From: Blastomussa wellsi
Lineage: Eukaryota; Cnidaria; Anthozoa; Scleractinia; Plerogyridae
DNA length: 64,000 nt
Assembly: GCA_947652115.1 (NCBI GenBank)
Contig: OX393562.1
Coordinates: 30,854,356-30,918,355 of the forward strand
Direction: 5' to 3'
Position 1 is the stretch's first letter. Every line of letters begins with the position of its first letter. The notes under the pieces were generated by a model. It did not search any database. It worked only from the letters and a program-made list of their open reading frames with translations, and had not been told where the DNA came from. Both the position numbers and the translations under genes were made by a program. Shown one piece after another: positions 45,246 to 57,000 of this stretch.

Positions 45246-46195
45246 ATGATCTCAGACCCGCAGTTGGTCAGATTTGCAGAAGAAACTAAACAAGATGACA
45301 TCCTTCCTGAGCTGCAAAAAGTGATTTTGTCTGGTTGGCCCGAGAAGAGAAGTCAGGTACCCGCTGAGTTACAGGAGTTTTGGAATTACAGAGATGAATT
45401 AACGGTTGGCCATGGGTTGGTATTGAAAGGTCAGAAGATTTTTGTACCTGAACGTCTAAGAGAGGAGATGCTTGAGAGATTACACGAGGGACACCTGGGC
45501 ATCAACAAAACGCTAATGAAAGCACGTGATGTCTTGTTCTGGCCTGGCATGGCTGCAGAAGTAACTGAGAAAGTCAAGAAGTGTCCAGTGTGCCTAGAGA
45601 ATCGGCCATGTCAGCAGTCTGAACCTCTACAATGACCCATACAAAGCCCTTCTCTCATACAGAAATACTCCGTTAGATGGAGTTAACTTGTCACCGGCCC
45701 AGATGCTCATGGGAAGACGTCTGAGAACCTTCATCCCTGTAACTGAGGATATGCTTAGACCTCAGCTGTATGACCCTGAGGAGGTACTCCCCAAACTAAA
45801 GGAAAGGCAAAGTAAGCAGAAAGTGCAGCACGACCGTACAGCTAAGAAATTGCCGCCGCTGAAGGAAGGCGAGGTAGTGAGACTAAAGGAAGGAAAAGCA
45901 AGTGGAAACCGGCCACAGTCACAGAAATCCTTCCTTCACCGAGGTCCTACATGGTGGAGACAGAGAGAAAGGAGTGTACCGGAGAAATCGTCGGCATCTG
46001 TTAAAGACTGAAGAGTCCCAAACACCAGATGTCACAACGGATGAGGTTCCAATAGAAATAGAATCGGATGCAGCTCCTGTTGCCACCATCCCTGACAACC
46101 AGGAAACAGAGCCAGTAGAAATGCCTGCAACGACTACCCAATCTGGTAGAACAATCCGTGAGCCCGAGCGATTTAAGGACTATATCAAGTACTAG
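45246..46195 (+). pseudogene. Gypsy integrase remnant: H2C2 zinc finger fused to C-terminus, DDE core deleted
   Basis: 45246-45635 gives the HHCC module (LHEGHLGINKTLMKARDVLFWPGM, then CPVCLENRPCQ). At about 45635 the sequence jumps, with a frame change, to YNDPYKALLSYRNTPL and SPAQMLMGRRLRT, which in intact elements lies after the catalytic core; roughly 130 residues including the DD(35)E triad are missing. A second frameshift near 45900 leads to the tail ending SGRTIREPERFKDYIKY-stop at 46195. Confidence 0.85.
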
Positions 46196-46440
46196 AGACA
46201 GAGTAACCTCTTGATGAAACACTTTTATTAACTTCGTTTGTTGACATTACAAGTTAAGGACTGTTGTTAAGCTTTTGTATAGCCATGAAGTTTCTGATTT
46301 TGTGTTAACTGTTTTGTTGTTACTTTTGTAAAAAAAAAAAAGGGGGATGTAGTGGTCAGCGGTTTACGGGCGCATGCCCGAGTGAATAAACGTGCTCTGT
46401 GCATCCGCCATCTTGTCTTTACTCTTTGACTCTTTCTACA

Positions 46441-46924
46441 CTTCATAGAGAAAATTTTTTTTTCATAATGTACTGTGCTGAAACGTGGGATATTGCATTG
46501 ATGATGTATTTCTCAAACACTTTTAACATCAGTCTGCGGCTGGGGGGAAGGGCTGCGCAACCACCCGCTGTGGTTTTGAAATGAAATAAGTTATCTTTAT
46601 CCTTATTCAAGTTTTCAAAAGTGGTTGAGACATATTTCAAGAGCTACGGGTGATCAACAGCTCTGGCATACCAGTGAAACAATGGTGGAAGAGAGACCTT
46701 TTACTTTGCTGATAGATGTTAAGGTATGAATAACCGGGATATTTATTCTCGATCAAATCGAGGCCAGAGGATCCCCCCCAACCTTGTAAACAACAATAAT
46801 GCAAGACAATTTGATTGAATCATATTTTATTATGAAGCATTTTGAATAGGGGTAATTCAAGCAAATTTATTGCATTTCATCCAAACTTATATTTTTATTC
46901 GAAATTGTAATATATTAATATATA
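46441..46924. other. Flank of the Gypsy element, nothing recognised
   Basis: No gene or structured repeat seen. Confidence 0.3.
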
Positions 46925-47150
46925 GGCTTGGGCTACGTGTAATAAAGTCTCTGTAAATTGACCAAAACGGGATATCATAACCTTGCTATAAATTGTCCAG
47001 ACACGGGGTATCCTAGGAGCTCTGTAAAATGACCAAATATTAGCTTCATAGAATTTTTTTTTAAACCAAAACTGAACCCTGCTTAAAATATCTGTAAATT
47101 GACCCAAACAGGGCATTGCAAACACTCTGTAAATGATCCAAGTATGATAT
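46925..47150. repeat. Degenerate tandem repeat, CTCTGTAAATTGACCAAAAC units
   Basis: Five or six imperfect units of about 35-40 bp with the core TCTGTAAATTGACC and a following GGGxATCxTAA, spaced irregularly. Confidence 0.6.
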
Positions 47151-47978
47151 CAAAAAACAATTGAGCTCTGTAGGGTATGCAAGGCTAAGAAACACCAAGC
47201 GAAGCATATAAATTTAACGACCGAGAGGACTCCATTCACGTGAAACTGAATGTTTGTGTTGGATTTACTTTAATTATATATCTGCTAAGTACAATACACT
47301 TGTAGCAAGTACAGGAACAAGTTCTCTTTAGTTACAAGTTGCCCCCCCCCCCACCCCACCCCCACCCTCACCCTCTCCCAACCACAACTTGCATATTTGC
47401 AAATAAAAGTATGCCACCCGAAATGAAATACGGCGGGATTTCTGATGTCACTTCACGGTTGACAATGATGACATTACGGCGTCGAAAGGTCGGGTAACTA
47501 TTAGAATTAGCTAATCAATAGATAACGGATATTTATTTTGGAAAAATAATCGTTTTATGTAGCTTGTTGCGTAATTCTTTCACAACCTACGGTTAGGGAG
47601 TTCCTGCCATCCGGGATATAACGTATTCATTGTATTAAGTGAAGCGGGTGTGGTTACATTTCCCCTCCGCGCAAGTTCTCAACAATTGCACAAAACTTTC
47701 CCTTCCCTATCCATCCCGTCCATTTGTTGCTGCTGTTATTTTTGATGTGCGCGTATTCCCTCACCTTTGCTTGGTTAACATATTGTAGGTTTTCATATTT
47801 GAGCAAGCTTGATGAAAAAATATTCAAACGGCCATGACCGTGGAAAAAACGATCCCAAATAGGTATGTTAGGTTGGTTTTTATTATCCCAACAAACCATG
47901 ATAACTCACCCACAGCAATACAAACATGCTATACAGGAGAAATAATTTACCCTGGAGTAACAAGATCCACAATTCAAT
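47151..47978. other. 3' flank of the galactosyltransferase gene
   Basis: C-rich run at 47342-47375; otherwise AT-rich. Includes the expected 3' UTR of the minus-strand gene; no other feature seen. Confidence 0.3.
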
Positions 47979-49010
47979 CTATTCATTAATCCTACTAACC
48001 AATCCTATCATGTTATGGTAAAGCTTAATAGCGCAAGTCCCCGTCGCTGGGTGCTGTACTAAAGTAGATTCTTTGTAGTTGCAATTGTTTTCAAACATGC
48101 GGAAATATTCATTGTGAGTGACTTTGACGCCAGCACGATCCGCCAGTACGCCGATGTACGCATCGTCGATTTTCAAAGGCTTTAAAACGTCGAAATACGA
48201 CAGGAACGTTTCCACCACGTCACGCGACAAAACATAACCTCCTCCGCTACAATATGGCTTATAAATGGTTCCATTGTATTCCTCCTGTGACACGGCATAT
48301 CTCCCATCTCGCATAACTACACTTCCAATCATGATATTGCCAGTGTAGAACTTTCTCCTCGGTGTTGTATACTTGCTTAAAAGATCCATTAGTCCAAGTG
48401 TATTCACAAAAACGTCATCGTCTGCCTTCAGAAGATATTTAAATGTACAATATTTCACAGACCATTCAAATCCCATCGCGACTTTATAACTCATGTTCCA
48501 AAAATGCTCTTGATAATCTGCTTGCACAATATCGCCATATATTTGCGCCTCTTTGCTGACGTCTTCCATTTCCTTGTCATTGCTGTTTTTACCTAGGAGG
48601 AAAATGGTTTTCCATCTAGTGTTGATTGAGTAATCAGGACCCCAAGTCTTGCGGATTAATTGACGTCTGTCAAAATTTCCTGCATTCGAGGACACCAAAA
48701 CGAGAAGAAAGAATGTATTAGGACAAACTACGGTGCAAAGTAATTTTGTGCGATGAATGTAATGTTGAACCATAGGTTTGAGGGTTGCATAGTCTGATTG
48801 CAATAATTTTAATTCCGTTTGTTTGGTTTTGTCAGTCCTAGACTTTACGAGTAGATCCAACTTTACGCTGGCGTGGTTCAACACCCGTCGTATACTCAGG
48901 GTTAGCGAAAACGTTAGACATATCAGCAACAGAGGTAGTGATTTCTTTAAGAACCAAATCATCAATCTCGTAAATTTTCCCACCGGCAACTTATTCCATG
49001 AAAGTTCCAT
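47979..49010 (-). CDS. Beta-1,3-galactosyltransferase-like type II Golgi enzyme (GT31)
   Basis: 343 residues in one exon. GT31 enzymes transfer galactose or N-acetylglucosamine in beta-1,3 linkage from UDP-sugar onto glycan chains in the Golgi lumen. A short cytosolic N-terminus (MELSWNKLPVGKFTRLMIWFL) is followed by a single membrane anchor (SLPLLLICLTFSLTL, about residues 24-38) and a stem. The catalytic domain shows RRQLIRKTWG, the metal-binding KADDDVFVN (about 195-203), YTGNIM, PYCSGGGYVLSRDVV and KIDDAYIGVLAD in family order; spacing and length are normal, so it looks intact. The exon has an acceptor (TTTATTTCAG|CAAGATGG) three bases before ATG, so a 5' UTR intron exists. Donor and acceptor sugar specificity cannot be read from sequence. 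Confidence 0.92.
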   Translation of the reverse strand: MELSWNKLPVGKFTRLMIWFLKKSLPLLLICLTFSLTLSIRRVLNHASVKLDLLVKSRTDKTKQTELKLLQSDYATLKPMVQHYIHRTKLLCTVVCPNTFFLLVLVSSNAGNFDRRQLIRKTWGPDYSINTRWKTIFLLGKNSNDKEMEDVSKEAQIYGDIVQADYQEHFWNMSYKVAMGFEWSVKYCTFKYLLKADDDVFVNTLGLMDLLSKYTTPRRKFYTGNIMIGSVVMRDGRYAVSQEEYNGTIYKPYCSGGGYVLSRDVVETFLSYFDVLKPLKIDDAYIGVLADRAGVKVTHNEYFRMFENNCNYKESTLVQHPATGTCAIKLYHNMIGLVSRINE

Positions 49011-49013
49011 CTT

Positions 49014-51080
49014 GCTGAAATAAAAAACAATTCAGATTTAGGACTGGAAACGACCTAATAAATAAATGCAACGACATCGCGCGTGCGCGCTGAGGGAAAC
49101 TCTAAACACATAAAGAGCAAGTAACTGCTGCGTTAAATTCGCTTGCAGTTCACTCCCTTTAATTGTCGGTGAGTCCTTGCCAGACTGTGAAGAAATGAAC
49201 CCTGAAGAAGTCAGTGTGGGTATGGACTAAAATCCTTCCGTCCCTTTAACCCAGCGCAAATATGATGGCTTAATAATAAGACCGACTCAAGGTCAAGTCA
49301 GTGAAGATACTCAGAGTTAAGGTGGACATATTTATTTTTATTTATTATTTAGTTCATTTGCCTGACAAAAGAGAAAAAAATTACAATTTTAACAAATGAC
49401 AATCATCATGCTAACAACGAAAGAGTTAAATGACCAAAGTTTTTTTTTATTTTTACATTTCAAAAAGTTAAGGTGAACTTTTAAACTTTGTCGAATGTTG
49501 CGTCTTATCATGCTTATCAAAATTTAATAATATAAAAACATTCACCGTGCCGTTTTTGAATTGTAAGCCCCAAAAGCTGTAATTAAGGATGTTTTTAGCA
49601 GGTCATACTGTTGCTATGGTAACCTATTGGGTCACGAAAATTATAGCAACGTGTTCATCAATGATTGGGCAGCGTTTTGATACCATGATCGTAGCATCAA
49701 GTGATAAAGAGTGGTTATAACGACCCATCAAAAGTGCTGGAAACTGTTTTGAGCCACCTTAATGGACTAAGTTGTCAAATCCAGGTTTTGACAAGATGCT
49801 TTATAATACAATGGAGGGGACGCTGGTGAAAAGGCAGGTAGCTAACCGCGTAAACCAGGCGCGTAACCTTTTATCTTGCAAAGATACGAAACACTAATTC
49901 ACATATATACGTACATATTGCTTGTTTATGTTACTTGTCTTCAACGAAAGCATTTCCCGATGTAAAATTCATACTGATATATTAACGAGTTCAGTTTTTT
50001 CGACTGATTTTCTGCTTGACCGGTTCTGTTCTTATCTCTTGAAATTCTGCTCTCATTGCACCGGCCCAAAAGTAAGATAAATTAAGATAAGAAAACTATT
50101 GACTAGTCATGTGATACAGGGAAGGAACGATGTTGGTTTTATTGAGGAAAGAGAATATTTTTAAAGATAACTATTTTTGTGTGGTTATGCTTAGCTTGGT
50201 TGCTTTGTTATGTCTTATGCTTTCGCCCGCTGAAAACACATGATGAATTTACGAATAGGTCCCTTAGCCTATTCCACAACGAAAGCTCGATCAAAAATGA
50301 TCCCTTAAGCTATGTTTTGTGTAATTCATTTTATGTGAAAAAATTCTGGTAAACTTCCCTTTACAAACGTTTCAGTTCATGAACATCACAGAGAAGGAAA
50401 AATACATTATTCTATCGCGGCTCTTGTCGTGATAAAATGTTGGCCTGTTTAGATAACCAGTAAACCTTTCATTAGCTGCGAACATTTGTTTAGTTTGTTT
50501 GGTTAAATGCCTGGCCGAGACAATGAAAAAAATTGTTTCTCTTTCATAATTGAGGCGAGCTATACACATTGCTTTACAAAGCTGTATTATTTTGTTACTT
50601 AAAAACACGATTTTATTCGATAACTGGTTTCGCATTAGACTACAAATGATCTTACCTTTATTTTCTTGTGTGAACACTCATTGGAAATGAACGCGACGTG
50701 TAAATCGTTAAAGAAGAAGTCTCTCCTTTTTAATGGAAAAACCTGCCAAATTTCCGATTGCCTTAATGGACTGTATTGTCATTTTTAGTCCTTATATGGT
50801 CATGGCGTCCAAACAGAGCTTGAAGAAGATCCGCACAAAATTAAAAAGAAAAGAGAAAAGCACCCCAGAAAACTGAAGTCGACAAATTGAAACTTTACTG
50901 TTAACAGGTTGGCTAGAGTGGGACAAAGGAAAGAAATTTATACGACAGATGTCGTCAACAAATATTCCAGCTGTTCTTGCACCGAATAAAAGTAAACTTC
51001 AAAGATATTTGTGCTTCTTGTTCAAAGGAAAGGTTTTAAATAGATCTTTTTCCATTCGAAGGAGTCTGATGCTAATTGGT
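49014..51080. other. Upstream region of the galactosyltransferase gene
   Basis: Should include its non-coding first exon and promoter; I could not place them. No other gene or clear repeat. Confidence 0.3.
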
Positions 51081-51086
51081 TACAGT

Positions 51087-51305
51087 CAGAAGCATAGGCC
51101 TACGAGCCGGGGAGGCGGGGCTGCAGCCCATCCAGTTTGGAAAAATTTCGACACTATTTCGGGCAAAACTCTCAGGATTCGGGCAACAGCAGTTGCAATT
51201 TTTCGGCGGTTGTATACCTATTCAATGCTAACACATTCGGAAATTGTGTATTTTTTCCGGGCAGGGAGGGTGCAGCCCCTTCACGTGTGAAGGTGCCCGT
51301 ACGCC
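51087..51305 (+). repeat. Interspersed repeat, TTGCCCAAAA-like family, copy 4 (diverged)
   Basis: CATAGGCCTACGAGCCGGGGAGGCGGGGCTGCAGCC at the left and GCAGCCCCTTCACGTGTGAAGGTGCCCGTACGCCTGTGG at the right: inverted GTACGGGC/CGTAGGCC ends as in the copy at 40159, with the middle reading TCGGGCAAAACTC/TTCGGGCAACAGC. Confidence 0.5.
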
Positions 51306-52210
51306 TGTGGTCGGAAGTCCACTTTGCTATTTTTCTCGGCCGGGTTCAGTTTGGATTTTAGCTACTAAGGCTTTGTAAATTTTTCTACTGAAGTTTTTAC
51401 ATGTTGCAATGTTATGGTACAAGTTTTCTGTGCCCAGGTGAGGGTTAGGTTGTGGTTGGTTTAGCTTCGTTGTTATACCATAATACTCGATAAAATATGT
51501 TTTATATTATATAGCGCTAGCGATTTAATTTTGTGTAGCTTAAAAACCGGTTGGTTTCTGTAATGTGACAACCCAGCGTTTGTCATTAACCGTATTAAAG
51601 AATTGTTCCATAGGCACATTATCGAGGAAGTCATTAAAAGAGGATAGAGTATTCTTGTAATTTAGATCTGACCAAACTTCGAGAAATCCTCTTAAGGGTC
51701 CACCGTTGCTAGGGAAAATTCTGTCGGCTGTATGTAACTAAATTACAGTGTGAATGCAAACCAGTTAATAACGTCTTCGGGACACGCCCTATGTCACGTG
51801 ACCCCAGACAGAAAACTGAGTTTTACGCAACAAAGGTACAGTCTTGTTCCCAGATTTCAGTGTCAGGTCAAATTATACATTGATCTTAAGAATTGCAAAC
51901 TTGCGATTTCCGCTAGCACGAAAATTTTAACAACAATGACAAAAAAGTGTGCTCTGATAACCACATTTTTATGCACCATGGTTTCTGTCACTCAGTTAAA
52001 TCTGCAGGCTATTACAAATGTAAAAGAAATTGGATGTAAGCAGGAGCCCATGAGAAGGAGCCTCCCGTAAGCGTTCTTACCGGAATGTCAGAAAGATTAG
52101 TAAGTCTTGTGAGGAAAGGGAATATTGGAAGAATAGTCAGAAAAATAGAAAACAGAAAACCCAATGTAGAAAATCTTTCGTAAGCGCGACCTGTTGTTTT
52201 GTTGTGGATC
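51306..52210. other. Intergenic, nothing recognised
   Basis: Short frames only, none with a recognisable domain. Confidence 0.3.
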
Positions 52211-52214
52211 ATAG

Positions 52215-52559
52215 CCATAGGCGTACGGGCCGGGGGTCTGTTTCCGACTGAATATTTTTCTTTCTCATCCTGTAGTTACTCATTTCATCTTGTTGAAGAA
52301 CTTTTGTGGATTTGAGCGCTGTGACTTTTTCCTTCAGGTCGTCAATGCTTGACTATATTTCTTCCACACTTTTTTCAATTGTCTTCGTTTCTCTCTTTAT
52401 TGCTTCTCTCTCTTCTTTTATTTCGATTCTTACATGGCTAATCTCTTCGTGTTGCTTGCTGAAGTTGTCTCTGACTTCCTTGCCGAAGCTTTGTAGTAAG
52501 TCTTTCAGGTTTGTCACCTCTTCTGACTCTGCCTTCGTTTTCTTTCGTTTCCATTTCAC
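52215..52559 (-). pseudogene. LINE ORF1-like coiled-coil fragment
   Basis: From ATG 52559 the frame gives a basic start (MKWKRKKTKAESEEVTNLKD) and a heptad-rich coiled coil (EIKEEREAIKRETKTIEKSV), then a TAG, then continues in the same frame with SSIDDLKEKVTALKST and NYRMRKKN. This resembles the N-terminal coiled coil of L1-type ORF1 proteins. It is cut by the GTACGGGCC repeat at about 52215. Confidence 0.5.
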
Positions 52560-52681
52560 TTTCCCCTATTAGTTTTCTATGTTTGAAAACGGCTGCCTTT
52601 GTTTAAAAACGGGTCAGTTCCACATTGAATGTTTCAGCTCAGAAACAAGCGTGCGTCCGTCATCGCGTTCGCCCCAGTCTC

Positions 52682-52922
52682 CATCCTCGGTCCCCAAAGG
52701 CCGCGATTGGTGAGCACCAAGGAATCGAGACCTCTGGCAGCAACCAAATTGTGAGCATGCGTAGAGAATTCGTTTTGTAGCTTTCAGCCAATCAGATTTG
52801 ACTTTGTGCATGCGCAGAGTGACGGGAAGTCCGTGAATCGCGGACTTCCGGTGTTAGACCTTCTCAGAGGTCGCGATTCTTGCTGCTGACCAAAAGGATC
52901 GCGGCCTCTGGGGACGAGAATG
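52682..52922. mobile_element. MITE with CATTCTCGTCCCCAGAGG-type ends
   Basis: Left CATCCTCGGTCCCCAAAGGCCGCGAT and AATCGAGACCTCTGG are mirrored by CCAGAGGTCGCGATT-like and ATCGCGGCCTCTGGGGACGAGAATG on the right. The interior has a CCAATCAGA motif. About 240 bp. Confidence 0.65.
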
Positions 52923-54080
52923 CCCAGTCTCTCGCTCTTGTCAGTTTTGCGCATTAGTGAGGCCGTCAGTCATACGTAAAAGAGCTCTGGGTTCGAGAAT
53001 GGAAGGGTTTGGGAAGGGCAATCTCGTTCCGAGAGGAGAGAGAAGAAAGGATTTAGTAAATTGAGGGCAACAGGTTGTTTTGATAGCTGAGTGATTCTCC
53101 GCCGAGTTCCAAGATATCCCTTTTTGTTTCTCGTCCTAGATTCTAGGACTTCCGGGCATCATGTATATAGCATTGATGTTTCTACATGTTGTGTGCTGCC
53201 CTTCGTTTTTCGTGCCGAGTCCCTGCGGCCCAGGAGAAACGAAAAGGGCTATGGGGACGAGAATGTCCCAAGATGGACTTAAAGGGCCCCAGTCTGCCTC
53301 CGCCATTTTCGATGCCATTGAAATTACGGAAATTGTATTTTGAAGCTCAATCTTAATGTATTGCTGTAACTTATGTTACTGGAAGTGTTTAAATTACAGT
53401 TACCAAGTTTCTCAGAGATCTCTTTCGTTTCGACACGCTCCGCGCAAAATATATAATACTGAAAATTTCGCATTTAAACGATAACAAATGCGTGACTGAC
53501 TAGGGCCCTTTAATTGGACGTAGAATTCGATAAATTTAAAAGATTTAAAATTGAAAAGTGAACAAAAATCTGCCTTACATGCTGCACATATCCAGAATTT
53601 CCAGAATTTTTTGATCAATGAATGTAATGAATGCTGATGATGAATGTACTTTGTTAGTTGCTGTTGTATCTATCTTCAAAAGACGTCATGATTTTTACAC
53701 TTTGAAAATTTTCGCCTAAATTTTTCGAATTCGTCATTCGTAATCTCGGTTTTTTTCCGTCCTTGACCGTCCTTGTTTCTTTTTGTTTAAGATTCGCCTC
53801 TTCGATGTTTTGCTTCTTTATTAAACTATTATTTTGAGTTATCCTACATTTTAAGGGTAATTTGACTCGTCGCAAGAAATGATTCAAAATTTTGTTGCGT
53901 AGCATGCCACGCTCTGGTGATTGTTGTGTCGATGATGCATGTGGGTGTTCATATTTTAATATAACTGTTGTGTCAAAACAAAACAATACTTTGAAACTGA
54001 TCACAGAACTAAACTGACTTCCTTGCACGATCGCCGCGATAACTCTGGTCCACAGTGCATTTACCAAAAGCCAAAGAATA
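52923..54080. other. Intergenic with transposon-end fragments
   Basis: Further GGGGACGAGAATG and CTCGTCC fragments around 53130-53275 suggest a second, rearranged MITE of the same group. No gene recognised. Confidence 0.35.
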
Positions 54081-54092
54081 TTTATACTAACG

Positions 54093-57000
54093 ATGAAGAA
54101 AAACAGTTTGAGTCTAGTTGCCTTAGGTAAGTTTTGTTAATGAAGGGAGTTATGTTGCACGGCAGACGAGAAGTAAAAGTTATTGCTAGTTTGTAATATT
54201 AGCTACCTGCATCTCACGACAAATTTTTCATCAATGATCGATACTACAAGTGTTTGGTAGACCTCATTAACAACTGCTATTGGTATTTAGCTATATGAGT
54301 AGACGGATCCATCATCAGTTATGTGACCGTTGCTTGCTATCACACCATAGCCCAGGGCAAACGTACAACTTCACATCATCGAACTTAATGCAAATAAGTA
54401 CACGTTCGACTCATGTGAAGTTTGACGTTCGACAAGTCAACGTCATCGTTGACCATTTGATCGTTTTCCTGAAAATCCCGCCGTGTGTCTTGTTAATGTT
54501 TAACTACACACTACAGTGGGTAAGATAGCACTGACTGGGCTGCACAGTCCTGGAGGGGTAATTTATGGACCGGAGCAACTGCGTATTCAACTGGGCTTTT
54601 AGAATGCCTCGGCTGACATGATAGTTTTGCTGGTTATTCGTAAAAGACTGTTTGCTTCCATTTGCTCGTTGCCAATAGCTAGGAATCGCTGGAATATTTT
54701 GAATTGCCTTGTTTAACTTGCCATGGGTACGGGACCGTGATTTTCAGCCTCTTGTAAGCTAATAAAGCATGCTCATTTACCATGACTGAGGCAATTATGT
54801 ATCTTGGGCTGGTTTGTTATGATTTCCTCGAATAGTCGACGGGCCTTCATAATGAATGCCACTAACTTTTCCCCCACCAAATCAGTTGAACTTTAAATGT
54901 GTTTATTTTAGTCGCCTATATGCTAATTGCATACAGTATGTTTGCTAAATCCTTCGACCAAAAATATGCAGACATGTCCTATGTGAACGCATAATAGGGG
55001 GATTCATGCAGACGTCATTGTTTACCTTTTTGCTCATTAGCCATCGGCTTGGCGTACAGAAAAACTCCAAACAGTTAAAGAGCTAGTGAAATTTAGTATA
55101 TGGTGAAATTTTTAGCTCTTTGCGTGTAATATTCAAGTAGAAATTGTCTTTCAAAAACTCCAAAATTTCTGGGTGGCAAAAGCTCTAATGAGCTCATACA
55201 TTTTTTTGTAAAATTTGGAGTTTTTAAACCCGCGTCAATACAATCAATACAATCAATACATCGAGCTGAAATTCATTGGCAGAGTAAATCGTGCTATGAA
55301 CTTTCAATATTCAGAACTGATTTTTTTGTACCTCCATCAGAAACTCAATCGCTTATGCTAATGAGGCAAATATTGTAAACAAGGATTCCCCTATTGCATA
55401 TCGCTGCCAAAGCATAGCCTTGATCAGACATTATCTTCTCTGAAAGAAAGTAAGAGAGGGCATGGTTACGGGTTAGCAATAGCCAAATAGACCAATTCAG
55501 ATGTATTAAAATTCTAACATGGCGCCGAGGCTTAGGGGAATAAAGCAAAAGAAATTATTTATTCATCGCTAAGCCTCGATGCAAAATCTTTTGTTTTATT
55601 CCCCCAAGCCTCGGTGACATGTTAGAATATTGATATATCGGAATTGGTCAACTGAAATTCTCGTCTTCAGAGCCACTTGTCCCTCTTAGCCGGACTCAAA
55701 CAAAGGGAGTCCAATCACATCAGCCGTTTTAAAATCCCAAATCATTAGAACGTTTAAAACGGTAGAAGTGATTGGACACCCTTTGCTAGATTTCAGCCAA
55801 TCGAATCCTGTGTCCCCACTTGTTCCTCATGCACAGGCCCACACCGGCTAAGAGGACAAGTGGCTCTGGGAACGAGAATGTCAAATTGATTGAAATAAAA
55901 CCGCGCGCCAACACACGCTTTTCTCAATCTGTCCAAACTGATTTATAGCAACTTCTGTAAAAAAAAACAATGCCCATCTACTTCTTTAACTTGACATATG
56001 ATTTAATTAAATCTCTTCACAGTTTTGCTGACCCTTTTCAAAGGAGTTGAAGGTACGGTTTGTAATTATTTCTTTCCATGCCATATTATGTTCCTTGGGT
56101 GATTTCTTAGTTCGATACAATTATATTTATTAAAAACTTGATCTTAATCTCTTCAAATATGGTAAGCGTCCGGGCCAGCTCAAAATGAAATAGGAGATTT
56201 ACCTCTCTTTTGGAGGCGTTTTTAATAATAACACCATCAAACCGAGAAAATCTGCTAGTCACGTGACCGTACGAACGTCCGATCCGTCAGTCCACCCGTG
56301 CAAATTCTGGGTGAGGGGAAGGGGAGATCTCCTACTTCAGCTATAGGCCTTGGTTAACGTTAAGATTAACGTCAGCTTACATTATTTTATGATCAGTTGA
56401 CAGCGTCAAAAAAAAGGTATCCGCTTACCAGAATCACATTACAATATCGTGGGCTCGGGTGTACAGTTCAAGTGTTATTGACCGCTGACCGGTTAATGTT
56501 TCCATTGGATCACAGGCTCAAGTATGTGATAAATCATTAAGAACGAGCAAAGAATGTGGAGCTCCGTGTTTAGGCGTGGCTAAATTCTATGTATTAGCAA
56601 CATATGGTTATAAAGGGTGCTCTGCCTATCGATATCATCCTCTCTCCCATCCCCGCCTCAAAGTTGTTTTTAACCAAAAATCATGCCTCGAGTATAGAGG
56701 CAATTTTCTGAAGCAGCATTGAGCGAGGTGAAGGGAGGACATTACAAATTATTCATTTATTCCAGAATTAATACTACTTGTGCTTAACTTGTGTTTGTGC
56801 TGGTTGCACCTCCTAATTTCCTTTAAAACCTTTCCTAATACGTTTTGTAGCCAAAAAATCATTTGTGATTAACAAATTGCTTTCAAACTCTCACTCAACT
56901 TCACTAAATTTAATAACTGACCCTTAAAGTTTTCAGTAATTCTGTTAGTTAGCGTTGTTCTCTTGTGTTTTTCCTGCAGCTGTGCGCAAAAGAAATAATT

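Larger units (their letters stand above)
42587..46440 (+). mobile_element. Decayed Ty3/Gypsy LTR retrotransposon
   Basis: The right LTR (46348-46440) is complete, 93 bp, TGTAGTGG...TTCTACA with an AATAAA; a polypurine tract AAAAAAAAAAAAGGGGGA abuts it. The left LTR survives only as 19 bases (42587-42605) and is then replaced by another LINE 3' end (42606-42760). The internal region holds a gag-pol frame, an integrase remnant lacking its catalytic core, and a frameshifted C-terminus. No matching target duplication is visible (TAGAG left, CTTCA right). Not capable of transposition as it stands. Confidence 0.9.

Noticed and set aside
47654..47899. 81-codon minus-strand frame beyond the galactosyltransferase stop
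   Set aside because: Lies in the expected 3' UTR, no motif; the GT31 domain is already complete.
53654..54067. 137-codon minus-strand frame before the signal-peptide exon
   Set aside because: Low-complexity lysine/serine composition without domain; likely chance.
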